A DNA stretch of 64,000 bases from JBMNCQ01 sp049366715 (GCA_049366715.1 JBMNCQ010000057.1:62001-126000), one strand, 5' to 3'. Shown: positions 33,509 through 43,476, numbered from the stretch's first letter. The notes: generated by a model not told the origin, from the sequence alone. Numbers and translations are program-made.

Positions 33509-34788
33509 ATGTTTGTCAATCTTCCTTACGGCAAAGGACAGTTGAGTTTTAAGATCCCTAAGAAAAACTTTATGGAGAATTGATTCTTAAGACATATCCG
33601 GCAATGTCGAATAAAAGGATGCTATAGTAGAAGCATTAAGTAATCCGATAGGTAGTCTACCCTTACGGCACAAAGTAAAGGCAGGACAAAGAGTAGTGAT
33701 AATCTCAACTGATATTACACGCTTTCTACATGAGAACTTTATTCTTCCTTCCTTTTTTAGTTAAAGAATTAAATGAGGCTGGGATACAGATGAAGATATC
33801 ACAATAGTTATTGCAACTGGAACACATCGGCCTAATACAAAAGATGAATGTATAGAAATGTATGGTGAAGAGATTGTAGGAAGAATCAAAATTGCAAACT
33901 CCTCCGCTTATGACAAAGAATCACTAAAGTTTGTTGGTTTTACACCTATTAGAGGAATACCTGTGGAAGCAAATAAGATTGTAGCAGATGCAGATATCAG
34001 GATTTCTACTGGAGTAATTAAGCCCACCTTTTTGCTGGTTATAGTGGAGGGGTCAAAAGTTTGGCAGTGGGTGTAGCGGGAATAAACACCATTGCTGCAA
34101 CCCATAATTCCGAGATATTAGATCATCTTAAAACTAGACTAGGTGTTATTTAGGGAAATATATTTCGGCAATTTTTGGAGGAAGCTGCAGCTAAAGTTGG
34201 CTTAGATTTTATTGTAAATGTTGTTATGAATGAGAATAAAGAGATCTTAAAAGTAGTGGCCGGGGATCCTGTGAAAGCTCATACAGCAGGAGTTGAATTT
34301 GCAAGAAAGGTTTATGAGGTTGAAGTAGAGCAACAGGAAGATATTGTAATTGCTGCTCAGGGTGTCCTAAAAACAGGGATCTATACCAGGCAACAGGGCG
34401 GTAAATACAAGCATTTATGGTCCTAAGCCGTTAGTTAAACCTGGAGGAATATTGATAATCCCGTCGCCTGTCAGGATGGGATAGGGCATGAAAACTATCA
34501 TAGCTGGATGAAAACGGTTTAAGTCCTGAGGAGGCTTTAGAAAAAGCTAGAAAAGAAGGTTTTGCACCTGGTGAGCATAAGGTATTTGTTTTGGCTGGAA
34601 TCATTAAGTATGCGGAACTAATGATGGTTGGATCCAATATTTCTCTATCCATTTTGAACGAGCTTTTGTTTTTACATGCAGATAAAATGGAAAATGCTTT
34701 GAGTTATGCTTTTGAACGGTTAGGTCAAGATGCTAAAGTTTTGGTGCTTCCTTATGGTATGATAACAATTCCAATAGTAGTAGGGTAA
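33509..34788 (+). pseudogene. Decayed LarA-like gene
   Basis: The frame starts at ATG 33509 behind AAAGGGGTG (MFVNLPYGKGQLSFKIP) and stops after about 24 codons. Pieces of a LarA-like protein continue in changing frames: IVIATGTHRPNTKDECIEMYG, then AYDKESLKFVGFTPIRGIPVE, then DFIVNVVMNENKEILKVVAGD, and the end KVLVLPYGMITIPIVVG. At least five breaks are visible and the GGGK cofactor motif is damaged (GGVKSLAVGVAG in another frame). It is more diverged from the neighbouring copy than a simple duplicate. Confidence 0.82.
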
Positions 34789-34845
34789 GTAAAGAGATAT
34801 TATGACATGAGGACTAAAACAAAAAGTTTAGAGGAGGGCTGTTGA

Positions 34846-35040
34846 GTGGGCAAATTTGTGATAGATATTAATAAAAAGTGGTGTAAAGGTTGTAGTATAT
34901 GTGTGGATTTTTGTCCCAAAAATGTTTTATTTATAAATGACGAGAATAAAGGGGCAGTTGGCAATATTGAAAATTGCACTGGATGTATGATGTGTGAGTA
35001 TAGATGCCCTGATTATGCTATTAGAGTGGAGGCGAATTAA
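34846..35040 (+). CDS. korD: 2-Oxoacid:ferredoxin oxidoreductase delta subunit (2[4Fe-4S])
   Basis: This 64-residue ferredoxin-like protein has two CxxCxxC...CP clusters: CKGCSICVDFCP and CTGCMMCEYRCP. It is the electron-carrying delta subunit of KorDABC-type oxidoreductases. The start is GTG 34846 behind GAGGAGGG. It is followed by korA after 2 nt. A second complete set lies at 57703-60450. Confidence 0.93.
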   Translation: MGKFVIDINKKWCKGCSICVDFCPKNVLFINDENKGAVGNIENCTGCMMCEYRCPDYAIRVEAN

Positions 35041-35042
35041 TC

Positions 35043-36182
35043 GTGAGTAAACAACAGGTAAGATTAATGCAGGGAAATGAAGCATGTGCCGAAGCTGCAA
35101 TTGCAGCTGGAGCCGGATTTTTTGCAGGTTATCCTATTACACCTGCTACAGAAATTGCTGAAAAATTAGCAAGGTTAATGCCTGAAAATGATGGAACTTT
35201 TATTCAGATGGAAGATGAAATTGCCAGTATGGCTGCAGTAATAGGTGCGTCAATTGGAGGTATTAAGAGTATGACTGCCACAAGTGGTCCTGGTTTTACT
35301 CTTAAACAAGAAAACTTAGGCTATGCTGCGATGATAGAAATTCCTTGCGTTGTAGTGAACGTACAAAGGGGGGGACCTAGTACAGGTTTACCAACTTTGC
35401 CTGCACAAATGGATGTGATGCAAGCTAGATGGGGAACTCATGGAGACCATCCCATTGTTGTTCTTACACCCTCTACTGTTTATGAATATTACATGTTAAC
35501 AATCAAGGCTTTTAATTTTGCAGAAATGTTAAGAACTCCAGTTATTATTCTGTCTGATGCCATTGTAGGACATTTGCGTGAAAAAGTAGTTCTTCCAGAT
35601 ACATCTGAAATAACTATTATAAATAGAAAAGAAACTACTGTGCCACCTAATGAATTTTTACCGTTTAAGGCAGATGAAGATGGTGTGCCGCCTTTTGCCA
35701 ATTACGGCAAAGGCTATAGATATCATATGACTAGTAACAATCATGATGAATCTGGAGCACCTGCAACTAATAATCATCAAGTAGCGGATGCTCTACTACG
35801 AAGGCTCCATGAAAAGGTTGAGAGTAGACGCTCCGAAATTATTATTGTTGATGAAATAATGATGGATGATGCTGAAGTTGCAGTTTTTGCTTATGGTTGT
35901 ACGGCTAGGTCTGCCTATAGTGCTGTAGAAATAGCTAGAGAAAAGGGGATCAAATTAGGATTAATTAAAACCCAGACCTTATGGCCATTTCCTAATGAAG
36001 TAATTAAAAAATATGCTAGTCAGGTAAAGGCAATAATTGTTCCTGAAATGAATATGGGCCAAATAGTTGGAGAACTAGAAAGAATTGCTTGCAAGGATAC
36101 GGAAGTCATACCCTTGAACAAGTTTGACGGAAGAATGATAACACCAGATGAGATTATTAGTATTGTAAAAGAGGTGATATAA
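35043..36182 (+). CDS. korA: 2-Oxoacid:ferredoxin oxidoreductase alpha subunit
   Basis: This 379-residue alpha subunit has MQGNEACAEAAIAAGAGFFAGYPITPATEIAE, EDEIASMAAVIGAS and ATSGPGFTLKQENLG, all typical of the KorA/VorA domain I. ARSAYSAVEIAREKG marks domain II at about residue 285. With KorB and KorC it oxidatively decarboxylates a 2-oxo acid to an acyl-CoA, reducing ferredoxin. 2-Oxoglutarate is the default prediction, supported by SucCD downstream. A branched or sulfonated oxo acid cannot be excluded. Confidence 0.93.
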   Translation: MSKQQVRLMQGNEACAEAAIAAGAGFFAGYPITPATEIAEKLARLMPENDGTFIQMEDEIASMAAVIGASIGGIKSMTATSGPGFTLKQENLGYAAMIEIPCVVVNVQRGGPSTGLPTLPAQMDVMQARWGTHGDHPIVVLTPSTVYEYYMLTIKAFNFAEMLRTPVIILSDAIVGHLREKVVLPDTSEITIINRKETTVPPNEFLPFKADEDGVPPFANYGKGYRYHMTSNNHDESGAPATNNHQVADALLRRLHEKVESRRSEIIIVDEIMMDDAEVAVFAYGCTARSAYSAVEIAREKGIKLGLIKTQTLWPFPNEVIKKYASQVKAIIVPEMNMGQIVGELERIACKDTEVIPLNKFDGRMITPDEIISIVKEVI

Positions 36183-37007
36183 ATGGCTGTACATACTCAA
36201 GATTTTCTCAGACTAGATAAAATGCCCCATATTTGGTGTCCAGGTTGTGGTACAGGAATCGTTGACGGTGCTTTAGTAAGAGCCATTGGTAATTTAGGCT
36301 ATGATCGGGATAACGTTATGGTAATTACCGGTATTGGTTGTTCCGCAAGGTCAAATGCGATTATTGATTTTAATACTTTCCAAACTACCCATGGTAGAGC
36401 ATTGAGTTTTGCCACAGGTTTTAAACTGGCTAGACCCGAAATGAAAGTAATAGTAATTACTGGAGATGGTGACGGGTCTGGGATAGGAGGAAATCATCTA
36501 ATACATACCGCCAGGAGAAATATGGATATTACAACAATTTTAATTAATAACAGTATTTATGGAATGACAGGGGGGCAATATTCTCCTTTAACACCGTCTG
36601 GTAGTTATGCTACAACAGCTCCCTTTGGTACAATTGAAGATACCTTTGATGTATGTAAGCTGGTGGAAGCCGCAGGAGCTACTTATGTTGCAAGATCTAC
36701 GGCTTACCATGTCACATTACTGGAAAAATTAATAACAAAAGCTTTGGCGCATCGTGGTTTTTCTTTTGTAGAGGCTATATCCCAATGTCCTGTTGGCTAT
36801 GGAAGACGAAATAAAATGAAAACACCGACAGAGATGTTAAATTGGCAAAAAGAGCATGCCGTAAGTATTAAAACTGCATCTCAATACTCAGAGGAGCAAT
36901 TGGCCGGTAAATTCCTCATTGGAGAATTTGTTGTTAAAGAAAAGCCTGAATATATTGAAAAGTATAATATAGTAAAAAAAGAAGCACAGAACAGGGGTGA
37001 ATTTTAG
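36183..37007 (+). CDS. korB: 2-Oxoacid:ferredoxin oxidoreductase beta subunit (TPP)
   Basis: This 274-residue thiamine diphosphate-binding subunit has HIWCPGCGTGIVDGAL, ITGIGCSAR, THGRALSFATGFKLA, GDGDGSGIGGNHLIHTARRN and NNSIYGMTGGQYSPLTP, the canonical KorB pattern. The GDGD...NN stretch binds Mg-TPP. It follows korA directly and overlaps korC by 1 nt. Confidence 0.94.
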   Translation: MAVHTQDFLRLDKMPHIWCPGCGTGIVDGALVRAIGNLGYDRDNVMVITGIGCSARSNAIIDFNTFQTTHGRALSFATGFKLARPEMKVIVITGDGDGSGIGGNHLIHTARRNMDITTILINNSIYGMTGGQYSPLTPSGSYATTAPFGTIEDTFDVCKLVEAAGATYVARSTAYHVTLLEKLITKALAHRGFSFVEAISQCPVGYGRRNKMKTPTEMLNWQKEHAVSIKTASQYSEEQLAGKFLIGEFVVKEKPEYIEKYNIVKKEAQNRGEF

Positions 37008-37549
37008 TGGAAAGATATGAAATTGTTCTAAGTGGCTTTGGTGGGCAGGGTATTATTCTAGGTGGAATCATACTGGCTGAAGCGGCCGCAATTTATGATG
37101 ATAAAAATGCCACCCATAATCAATCATATGGTCCCGAAGCTAGGGGAGGAGCATGTAAATCTGAAGTAATAGTCAGCAATAAGACAATCCATTATCCCGA
37201 AATTCATGAGCCCGATATTCTTGTAGCTTTAACAAAAGAAGCAGCCAAAAAGTTTTCTCATAATTTAAAGCAAGATAGCATAGTACTAATTGACTCAAGC
37301 GTTGGAGACGTGGAAGTGGAACAATCGGTAAAGGTGTATTCTTTACCAATTATTGAAACTGCAGTCAAAGAATTGAGAAGTGAACTGGTAACTAACATGA
37401 TTACTTTAGGTGCATTAGTCCAACTTACAAACATAGTTAGTAAAGATGCATTAGAAAGAGCAATGCTTTCTAGAGTTCCAAAGGGTACTAGGGAGCTTAA
37501 TAGGAATGCCTTATTGAAAGGATTTGAACTGGGGAAGATGGTGATTTGA
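37007..37549 (+). CDS. korC: 2-Oxoacid:ferredoxin oxidoreductase gamma subunit
   Basis: This 180-residue gamma subunit has ERYEIVLSGFGGQGIILGGIILAEAA at the N-terminus and QSYGPEARGGACKSEVIVS, the usual gamma-domain hallmark. It completes the DABC enzyme. The GTG start overlaps the korB stop. sucC begins 2 nt later, so acyl-CoA formation and acyl-CoA ligase are one operon. Confidence 0.93.
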   Translation: MERYEIVLSGFGGQGIILGGIILAEAAAIYDDKNATHNQSYGPEARGGACKSEVIVSNKTIHYPEIHEPDILVALTKEAAKKFSHNLKQDSIVLIDSSVGDVEVEQSVKVYSLPIIETAVKELRSELVTNMITLGALVQLTNIVSKDALERAMLSRVPKGTRELNRNALLKGFELGKMVI

Positions 37550-37550
37550 G

Positions 37551-38699
37551 ATGAAATTACTTGAATATCAAGGCAAAAAGGTTTTAGAAAGCTGGAATAT
37601 TCCAGTTCCAAGGGGAATTGCAGTAAAGGATAGACTGGAAGCGGAAAAAGTCTTCGAAAAATTAAGTAATAAAGCAGTGATAAAGATACAAGTCCCGGTA
37701 GGTGGAAGGGGTAAAGCTGGTGGGGTTAAGATATTAAAGAAAAAAGAGGAAATTAATGATTTCTTTGATAAATGGCAAGGTAAATATTTTAAAGAATTTC
37801 CCGTTAATGAATTTTTAGTTGAAGAAATATTAAATGTCAAAGAAGAAATGTACATAAGTGTAACTCTAAATCCTAGATTAGGTAGTCTTGTTTTCATCTT
37901 TAGCCGTCAAGGCGGAATGGAAATTGAGGAAGTAGCCGAAAAAAGTCCTGAACAAGTTCTATGGCTTAACCTAAACCCGTTACTTGATTATAGAGAATTT
38001 TATTTCCGTAGGGAGTTACGCAAATTTGGTTTGCGGGGTAAAGAATTAACGAAATTGGCAAATCTTGCGCAAACATTATACAAGAACTTTATTAAACATG
38101 ATTTAATACTAGTAGAAATTAACCCTTTGGTGGTAGTGGATAATGGGGAAATTATAGCTGCTGATAGTAAAATTGAAATTGATGATAGTGGATTGTTTAG
38201 GCAAAAGTTTTTTCAGAACTTTAAAGACTCTATATATAAAAATGAGGCTGAAAAGGAAGCTGAAGAAGTTGGTGTTACCTATGTAAAACTAGATGGTGAT
38301 ATTGGGATAATCGCCAGTGGTGCTGGTTTAGCTATGGAAACCATTGACTTAGTTAATGCTGCAGGGTTTAGGTCCGCTAATTTTTTAGAAACTGGTGGAG
38401 GAATTACGAAGGAATTAATTCATAAATCCTTACTTTTGGTAACTAGGGACGAAAAAGTAAAGGCAGTAATTATTAGTTTATATGGTGGTGTAAATCCATT
38501 GATTGAAGCTGCTAAGGGCCTAGTAAGTGGGAAAAAAAGTCTCGCGCGAGATATATTTATAGTTGCGAAAGCCCTAGGTAATCAACAAGAAGAGTGTTGG
38601 AGAATATTAGAAAATGCTGGAATCCCAATTATTAAGAACCATCATTCAGAGGATGTAGTAAAAATTTTAAAACAACAGCTGGAGGTGGTAAATCCATGA
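37551..38699 (+). CDS. sucC: Succinyl-CoA synthetase-type ligase beta subunit (ADP-forming)
   Basis: This 382-residue protein is an ATP-grasp acyl-CoA synthetase beta subunit: MKLLEYQGKKVLESWNIPVPRG at the start, KIQVPVGGRGKAGGVK near residue 48, EINPLVV near 188 and a C-terminal flavodoxin-like half with NFLETGGG. In the direction acyl-CoA + ADP + Pi to acid + ATP it would conserve the energy released by KorABCD. Succinyl-CoA is the default substrate, but relatives act on malyl-CoA, acetyl-CoA or sulfoacetyl-CoA. It overlaps sucD by 4 nt. Confidence 0.9.
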   Translation: MKLLEYQGKKVLESWNIPVPRGIAVKDRLEAEKVFEKLSNKAVIKIQVPVGGRGKAGGVKILKKKEEINDFFDKWQGKYFKEFPVNEFLVEEILNVKEEMYISVTLNPRLGSLVFIFSRQGGMEIEEVAEKSPEQVLWLNLNPLLDYREFYFRRELRKFGLRGKELTKLANLAQTLYKNFIKHDLILVEINPLVVVDNGEIIAADSKIEIDDSGLFRQKFFQNFKDSIYKNEAEKEAEEVGVTYVKLDGDIGIIASGAGLAMETIDLVNAAGFRSANFLETGGGITKELIHKSLLLVTRDEKVKAVIISLYGGVNPLIEAAKGLVSGKKSLARDIFIVAKALGNQQEECWRILENAGIPIIKNHHSEDVVKILKQQLEVVNP

Positions 38700-39580
38700 G
38701 TATTCTTCTTACAGATGATACCAGAGCAATTATCCAGGGTATAACAGGGCGAATTGGAAAAGTTCAAGCCATGTGGATGCAACAATATGGTACAAATATT
38801 GTTGCAGGTGTAACACCGGGAAATGGTAGTAGTGAAGTAGAAGGAATCCCTGTTTATGATGATGTTTCGGAAGCAGTAGAAAGACATGATGCAAATGCCA
38901 CGGTAATATTTGTACCCGCTCTTTTTGCTAAAGAAGCAGTTTTAGAAGCTATTGATGCAGGAATTAAATTGGTAGTATGCGTACCTGAGCATATTCCTGT
39001 CAATGATACATTGGTTATGCGGGCTGAAGCCCAAGAAAAGGGTGTAGCTCTTCTGGGGCCAAATACACCGGGAATTATTAGTCCAGGTATAGGAAAATTG
39101 GGTATAATGCCGGGAAATATGTTTAAAAAAGGTCGGATAGGTCTTATATCGAGAAGCGGAACCCTATCTTATGAGGTAGCTGGTTATATTAATGAAGTCG
39201 GTTATGGCCAAAGTACTATGATTGGTATTGGGGGAGACCCGGTTCGGGGAACTGATGTATCAGTTTTATTAAACATGTTTGATAAGGACTCTGAAACTGA
39301 TATGGTTGTCTTGGTTGGAGAAATCGGGGGAAACTTCGAAGAAGATGCAGCCGCTTATGCCAAAAATATGAAAAAACCAGTGATTGCTTTTATCGCCGGA
39401 AAAAATGCCCCTGCAGGCAAAAGGATGGGTCATGCAGGCGCTATTATTACTGGTAATCAGGGAACCGTTGAATCAAAGGTAAAAGCATTTCAGGAAGCGG
39501 GAGTTATTGTAGCCGAACATATTTCAGAAATACCAGATTTTATAAATAGTCTTTATATCAAACAAAAAAATAGAGGGTGA
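38696..39580 (+). CDS. sucD: Succinyl-CoA synthetase-type ligase alpha subunit
   Basis: This 294-residue alpha subunit has the CoA-binding Rossmann start (AIIQGITGRIGKVQAMWM), VTPGNGSSEVEGIPV, and the active-site GHAGAI motif with the phosphorylated His near residue 243. RSGTLSYEVA and GIGGDPVRGTDV are also present. The KorDABC-SucCD chain is intact, although genes on both sides are decayed, which suggests selection for this unit. Confidence 0.92.
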   Translation: MSILLTDDTRAIIQGITGRIGKVQAMWMQQYGTNIVAGVTPGNGSSEVEGIPVYDDVSEAVERHDANATVIFVPALFAKEAVLEAIDAGIKLVVCVPEHIPVNDTLVMRAEAQEKGVALLGPNTPGIISPGIGKLGIMPGNMFKKGRIGLISRSGTLSYEVAGYINEVGYGQSTMIGIGGDPVRGTDVSVLLNMFDKDSETDMVVLVGEIGGNFEEDAAAYAKNMKKPVIAFIAGKNAPAGKRMGHAGAIITGNQGTVESKVKAFQEAGVIVAEHISEIPDFINSLYIKQKNRG

Positions 39581-39589
39581 ATAAGCTGA

Positions 39590-40292
39590 AAAAAGTTTTA
39601 CTTGTCCAGGAAATCCACACCATCTGGAAGGTTTACCCTGTTTGACTTTCATCTTGCAGGAGGAATTCCTGCTGTGGTAAAAGAACTTGGTTGTGAATAT
39701 CTGAATTTAGAATTATCAACAGTGAATGGATTTGAGCTGGGAGCGGATTATACATAAAGTATTAGCAACGAATAATCAAGTAATTAAGAGTACCAAGGAG
39801 GTCTGTTCATAGGGAGGGGAGTTTGGCAATCCTTAAAGGGAGCTTGGCTCCTGAAGGAGCAGTCGGCGGTAGATGGTAGAATGCTTAAGCATACAGGTCC
39901 TGCGCGTGTTTTTAATTCACAAGAGGATGCGGTTGAAGCTATATTATCAAATCAAATAAAAAAAGGGGATGTCATTGTAATCAGGTATGAAGGCCCCAAA
40001 GGAGGGCAGGGGATGCGTGAAATGTTAGCAGCCACTATCAGTGTTGGTTGGGTCAGGATTAGGTGAAAGTACGGCTCTAGTTACAGATGGACGTTTAACT
40101 AGAGGACCTTGTATAGGTCATGTTTCTCCAGAAGCGGCTGTGGGTGGTCCAATTGCTTATGTCCAAGAAGGTGACCCTATTACTATAGATTTACCCAATA
40201 GAAAACTTGAAATTAATGTTCCGGATGATGAGTTAAGAAACAGGCATTTTGTACAGCCAACAAAAATAAACGAAATCAATAGTAGTATCTGA
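39590..40292 (+). pseudogene. Decayed IlvD/Edd-family dehydratase
   Basis: Fragments of a dihydroxy-acid/sugar-acid dehydratase can be read in order: FDFHLAGGIPAVVKELGCEYL, then LKGSLAPEGAVGGR, then LKHTGPARVFNSQEDAVEAIL with GDVIVIRYEGPKGGQGMREML, then LVTDGRLTRGPCIGHVSPEAA with EGDPITIDLPNRKLEI. The N-terminal half with its Fe-S cysteines is missing and several frames alternate. Presence of this family suggests the ancestral region also handled a polyhydroxy acid. Confidence 0.85.
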
Positions 40293-40463
40293 GGAGATAT
40301 AGTAGATTAGTAGACTCTGTATGGAAAGGCGCTATTTTGAGATGAAGTAATTAGGTATAGTTTAAAATAGAAATTTTAAAAAGAATTGAAAGAAGATACA
40401 TTATCACCTTATAATTATATAAATGGGATAGTGTTGGATGTATATAATTGGAGGGAATAGTGG

Positions 40464-41159
40464 GTGTTAATTAAACGTAATAAGCTTTATGAAGAGGTTG
40501 TCGAGAAAATTATTGAAATGATAAAGATTAAGGAGATTACTGAAGGAGAAAAATTACCTACGGAAAAAGAATTAGCCGCCATGTTTGGTGTCAGTAGAAT
40601 GGCCATTAGAGAAGCCCTTTCCGCTTTACAATCATCTGGTGTAGTTGAAGTGAAGCATGGTTCCGGCACGTATTTGAAAGATGTTAATGATGAGGTACTT
40701 ATTAAACCTATAACTAGAGATTTAATTTCTCAAAAGGATAACCTATTAGAACTATTAGAACTCCGTAGAGGATTGGATACGGAGGCCGTTAGTTTAGCTG
40801 CTTATAGGGCCTTAAATGAACATATAGTGAGACTAGAGGACGAATTTGAATCAACAAAAAAAGCAGTTTATGAAGGTAAAATGGCAGTTGATGAGGATTT
40901 TAATTTTCACTTTACAATTGCACAGGCAACACAAAATCAGACATTTATTAAAGTTTATAACACTATTGCTAATAGTTATTATGAAGGATTCCGGTCAATC
41001 CACGAAATATTACAACAAAGGCTTGGTCCAAGAATTGTAATTATCAACGAACACGAAGAAATATTAAAGTATATTAAGGAGAGAGAGCCGGAATTAGCTC
41101 GGGTAGCCATGAGAAAACATCTTGATTGTGCTTACTCTAGGCTAATGCAAAATTTATAG
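40464..41159 (+). CDS. GntR family (FadR/FCD-type) transcriptional regulator
   Basis: This 231-residue regulator has an N-terminal winged helix (about 8-75: LPTEKELAAMFGVSRMAIREALSALQSSGVVEV, then KHGSGTYL) and an FCD effector domain with the usual His residues (FHFTIAQAT; DCAYSRL). It is of the FadR/LldR/PdhR style and not a close paralogue of the GntR proteins at 20951 and 43477. GTG 40464 follows GGAGGGAATAG. It lies downstream of the IlvD/Edd remnant and upstream of a dead LarA-like gene; its target is not evident. Confidence 0.87.
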   Translation: MLIKRNKLYEEVVEKIIEMIKIKEITEGEKLPTEKELAAMFGVSRMAIREALSALQSSGVVEVKHGSGTYLKDVNDEVLIKPITRDLISQKDNLLELLELRRGLDTEAVSLAAYRALNEHIVRLEDEFESTKKAVYEGKMAVDEDFNFHFTIAQATQNQTFIKVYNTIANSYYEGFRSIHEILQQRLGPRIVIINEHEEILKYIKEREPELARVAMRKHLDCAYSRLMQNL

Positions 41160-41218
41160 AGTGTTATTATATTTAATTAGATATTAGGTGAATCTAGTTG
41201 ACTTATCCAGGGACTGCA

Positions 41219-41257
41219 CCACTAAAACTCCCACTTTAAAAGTGGGAGTTTTAGTGG
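41219..41257 (+). terminator. Long perfect hairpin after GntR gene
   Basis: CCACTAAAACTCCCACTTT is followed directly by its complement (AAAGTGGGAGTTTTAGTGG), giving a stem of about 17-18 bp with a tight loop. There is no trailing T-run, though the inner arm has TTTT. It may terminate the GntR transcript. Similar stems occur at ends of IS200/IS605-type elements, so it may instead be a transposon remnant. Confidence 0.5.
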
Positions 41258-41280
41258 CGGTTAGTCATCGGTTAAAAGGA

Positions 41281-42551
41281 ATGAAATTAGAATTTGGGGT
41301 GAAAATTTTGAACTTACCAAAGATTATAAAGATTAAACAGCATTTACCCAGAACCAAGGTAGAAAACCCTGTATTTGAGGTTGTTAAGGAATTAAAGAAA
41401 TTTAAATGTTGAAGAGAAATTTAAAAATAATGTTATAGCCATAACGGGTGGCAGTAGAGGTATTTCTAATATCAGTCTTATCGGTAAAGAAATAGCTCGC
41501 TACATAAAAGAAAAAGGAGGTCGGCCAATTATTATTTCCGCCATGGGTAGCCATGGCGGTGGGACAACGAGAAATTTTAGCACACCTAGGTGTTACTGAA
41601 GAAAAAATGGAGTATCCGGTATTTGCATCATCTGAGGTTTTGGTTTTAGGCAAAAAAACCACCCACGGGATTAATGTATATTGTGCAAGAGAGGTCGTGG
41701 AGGCGGATGGTTTGATAGTTATAAATAGAGTGAAAGCACATACCGCCTTTCGTGCACCTAAAGAATCAGGGCTTCTCAAAATGATGGGAATAGGACTTGG
41801 AAGAGCTTCTGGAGCAGATGCCATCCATTCTCGAGGTACTGAAGAAATAGGTGATATTATTATCTTAGAACTGTCACGAGTAGTTCGGGAAAAGGTAAAT
41901 GTTATAGCGGGTTTGGCTATAATAGAAAATGGCTATGAGGGAACAACTGTAATTGAGGAGCTTTTGCCTACAGAATTTGAAGAGGCAGAAGAAAGACTAC
42001 TTAAGTATTCTAAAGAATTAATGCCGAGGATTCCTTTTGAGGAATTAGACCTATTACTAATTGATGAGATGGGTAAAAACTATAGCGACACCGGAGTGGA
42101 TAGTAATGTTATCGGGAGATGGCGTATTCATGATGTTCCGGAACCGGGAAAACCTATTATTAAAGGATTGCAATTTTTTAGATCTAACTGATGCATCCCA
42201 TGGAAATGCTAACGGAATTGGTTTAGCGGATTTTACTACTAAAAGATTGGTAAGAAAGATTGATTATAATGCTACTTATTTGAATTGTTTGACAACTGGC
42301 TTTGCTTTGAGGGGAATGATTCCTGTTGCCTTAGAATCGGATAAGGAAGTAATTAATACAGCTCTCAAAACTTTGCATTTTTCTAGTCCTGAAAAAGCTG
42401 AGATTGCTGGATTAAAAATACTCTTTTCTTGGAAGAAATGTATTGCTCGGAAAACTTGCTGCCTATAGTAAAGGCTAATCCTAATTTAGAGTTTATCGAA
42501 AATTTGCATGATTTTGTCTTTGATAACTGTGATAACCTCATAAGGAGCTAA
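41281..42551 (+). pseudogene. Decayed LarA-like protein gene (second DUF2088 subfamily)
   Basis: The pieces align by eye with the intact protein encoded at 53961-55217: VIAITGGSRGISNISLIGKEI, then ISAMGSHGGGTT, then NRVKAHTAFRAPKESGLLKMMGIGLG, then DASHGNANGIGLADFTTKRL, and the tail LEFIENLHDFVFDNCDNLI. Frame changes near 41400, 41550, 42170 and 42430 break it. The longest piece (41553-42191) would still give a 212-residue fragment. It was probably a 2-hydroxyacid racemase/epimerase-like protein before decay. Confidence 0.85.
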
Positions 42552-42556
42552 GGTAA

Positions 42557-43254
42557 ATGGATAAAACCATTCTCAATAAGTTAAAGAAGATAGTTGGTCC
42601 AAAAAATGTCTTAACTGAGTATGAAGAGAGAATTTGTTATTCCTATGATGGTTCTTTCCTGAGGGGTATACCCCGGCTCTTGCCGGTGGGGATTTCGAAA
42701 CCGGTAAATTCCTAGCTAAAAAAATCTTAAACAATTTTCTAAGTTAGATTTAGATTATATTGTTTTTGACTGTGCTACATGTTTATCTGCATGGCTTGAT
42801 TATTCAGATCTATTGGAAAGTGAGGAAGCTTTACGTCTTTCAAAGAAGCTGATGGATATTAATAGTTTTTTAGTTGGGGTACTGGATATTAAATTTAAAC
42901 CGAAGGATTTAGGTATTAAAGTAACATACCATGACCCATGTCATCTAAAAAGAATACCTGGAGGGAAAACAAGTCCGCGTGAAATTTTAAAGCGGCTTAG
43001 TCCTAGCTATGAATTTATTGAAATGGATTTAGCTGATAGGTGTTGTGGTTCTGCGGGTTCTTTTAATCTAACACATCATAAAATTTGCCAGGGGTTGTAG
43101 AACCAAAGATAAGATCTATTCAAAGATATTCAGGTACAGGTAGTGGCTTCCTCATGTCCGTCGTGCATTATGCAGTTAGAACACAGTTTGCAAAAAGAGG
43201 AATGAAAATTAAAGTAAGGCATGTAGTAGAACTGGCTGCAGAGTGTTTGGGATG
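42557..43254 (+). pseudogene. Chimeric remnant: GlcD N-terminus joined to GlcF C-terminus
   Basis: The first 45 codons (LNKLKKIVGPKNVLTEYEER, then CYSYDGSF) are the start of a GlcD-type FAD-linked oxidase. After a breakpoint near 42680 the frame becomes the C-terminal part of a GlcF-type CCG-domain Fe-S protein: GDFETGKFLAKKIL, FDCATCLSAW, YHDPCHLKRIPGGKTSPREIL, DRCCGSAGSFNL, and finally CPSCIMQLEHSL in other frames. A large deletion removed most of GlcD and the ferredoxin part of GlcF. The intact enzyme would have oxidised a 2-hydroxy acid such as glycolate or D-lactate. Confidence 0.82.
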
Positions 43255-43277
43255 ATTAAAACTCCTCCTCAATATTA

Positions 43278-43312
43278 GGCTGTTAACCGATTGGTTAGCG
43301 GTCTATTTTTTT
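43278..43312 (+). terminator. Terminator before second GntR operon
   Basis: GGCTGTTAACC and GGTTAGCGGTCT form a stem with G-U pairs around GATT, followed by ATTTTTTT. It isolates the ComA operon from the upstream remnants. Confidence 0.7.
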
Positions 43313-43392
43313 GGGCTCTTTATAATATGTCGCATGTGGTTTAGGGGAAAAAGAAAAATTTGAATTTTTTAATATATAAGGAGGAATTTCTG

Positions 43393-43434
43393 ATATTTTA
43401 TAGTATATATTTTATAGTATATATTTTATAAAAT
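43393..43434. repeat. Three tandem 14-bp AT repeats before GntR gene
   Basis: ATATTTTATAGTAT occurs twice in tandem (43393-43420), followed by a variant ATATTTTATAAAAT (43421-43434). They lie 43-84 nt before the GntR start and could hold promoter elements or operator sites. Confidence 0.5.
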
Positions 43435-43476
43435 ATAATTTATATAATATAATTAATTTTTGAAAGAGGGATAATA

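Noticed and set aside
41219..41257. Hairpin as proof of an IS200/IS605 element
   Set aside because: No TnpA or TnpB coding sequence or second end is visible nearby, so it is kept as a hairpin/terminator with the IS origin only mentioned.
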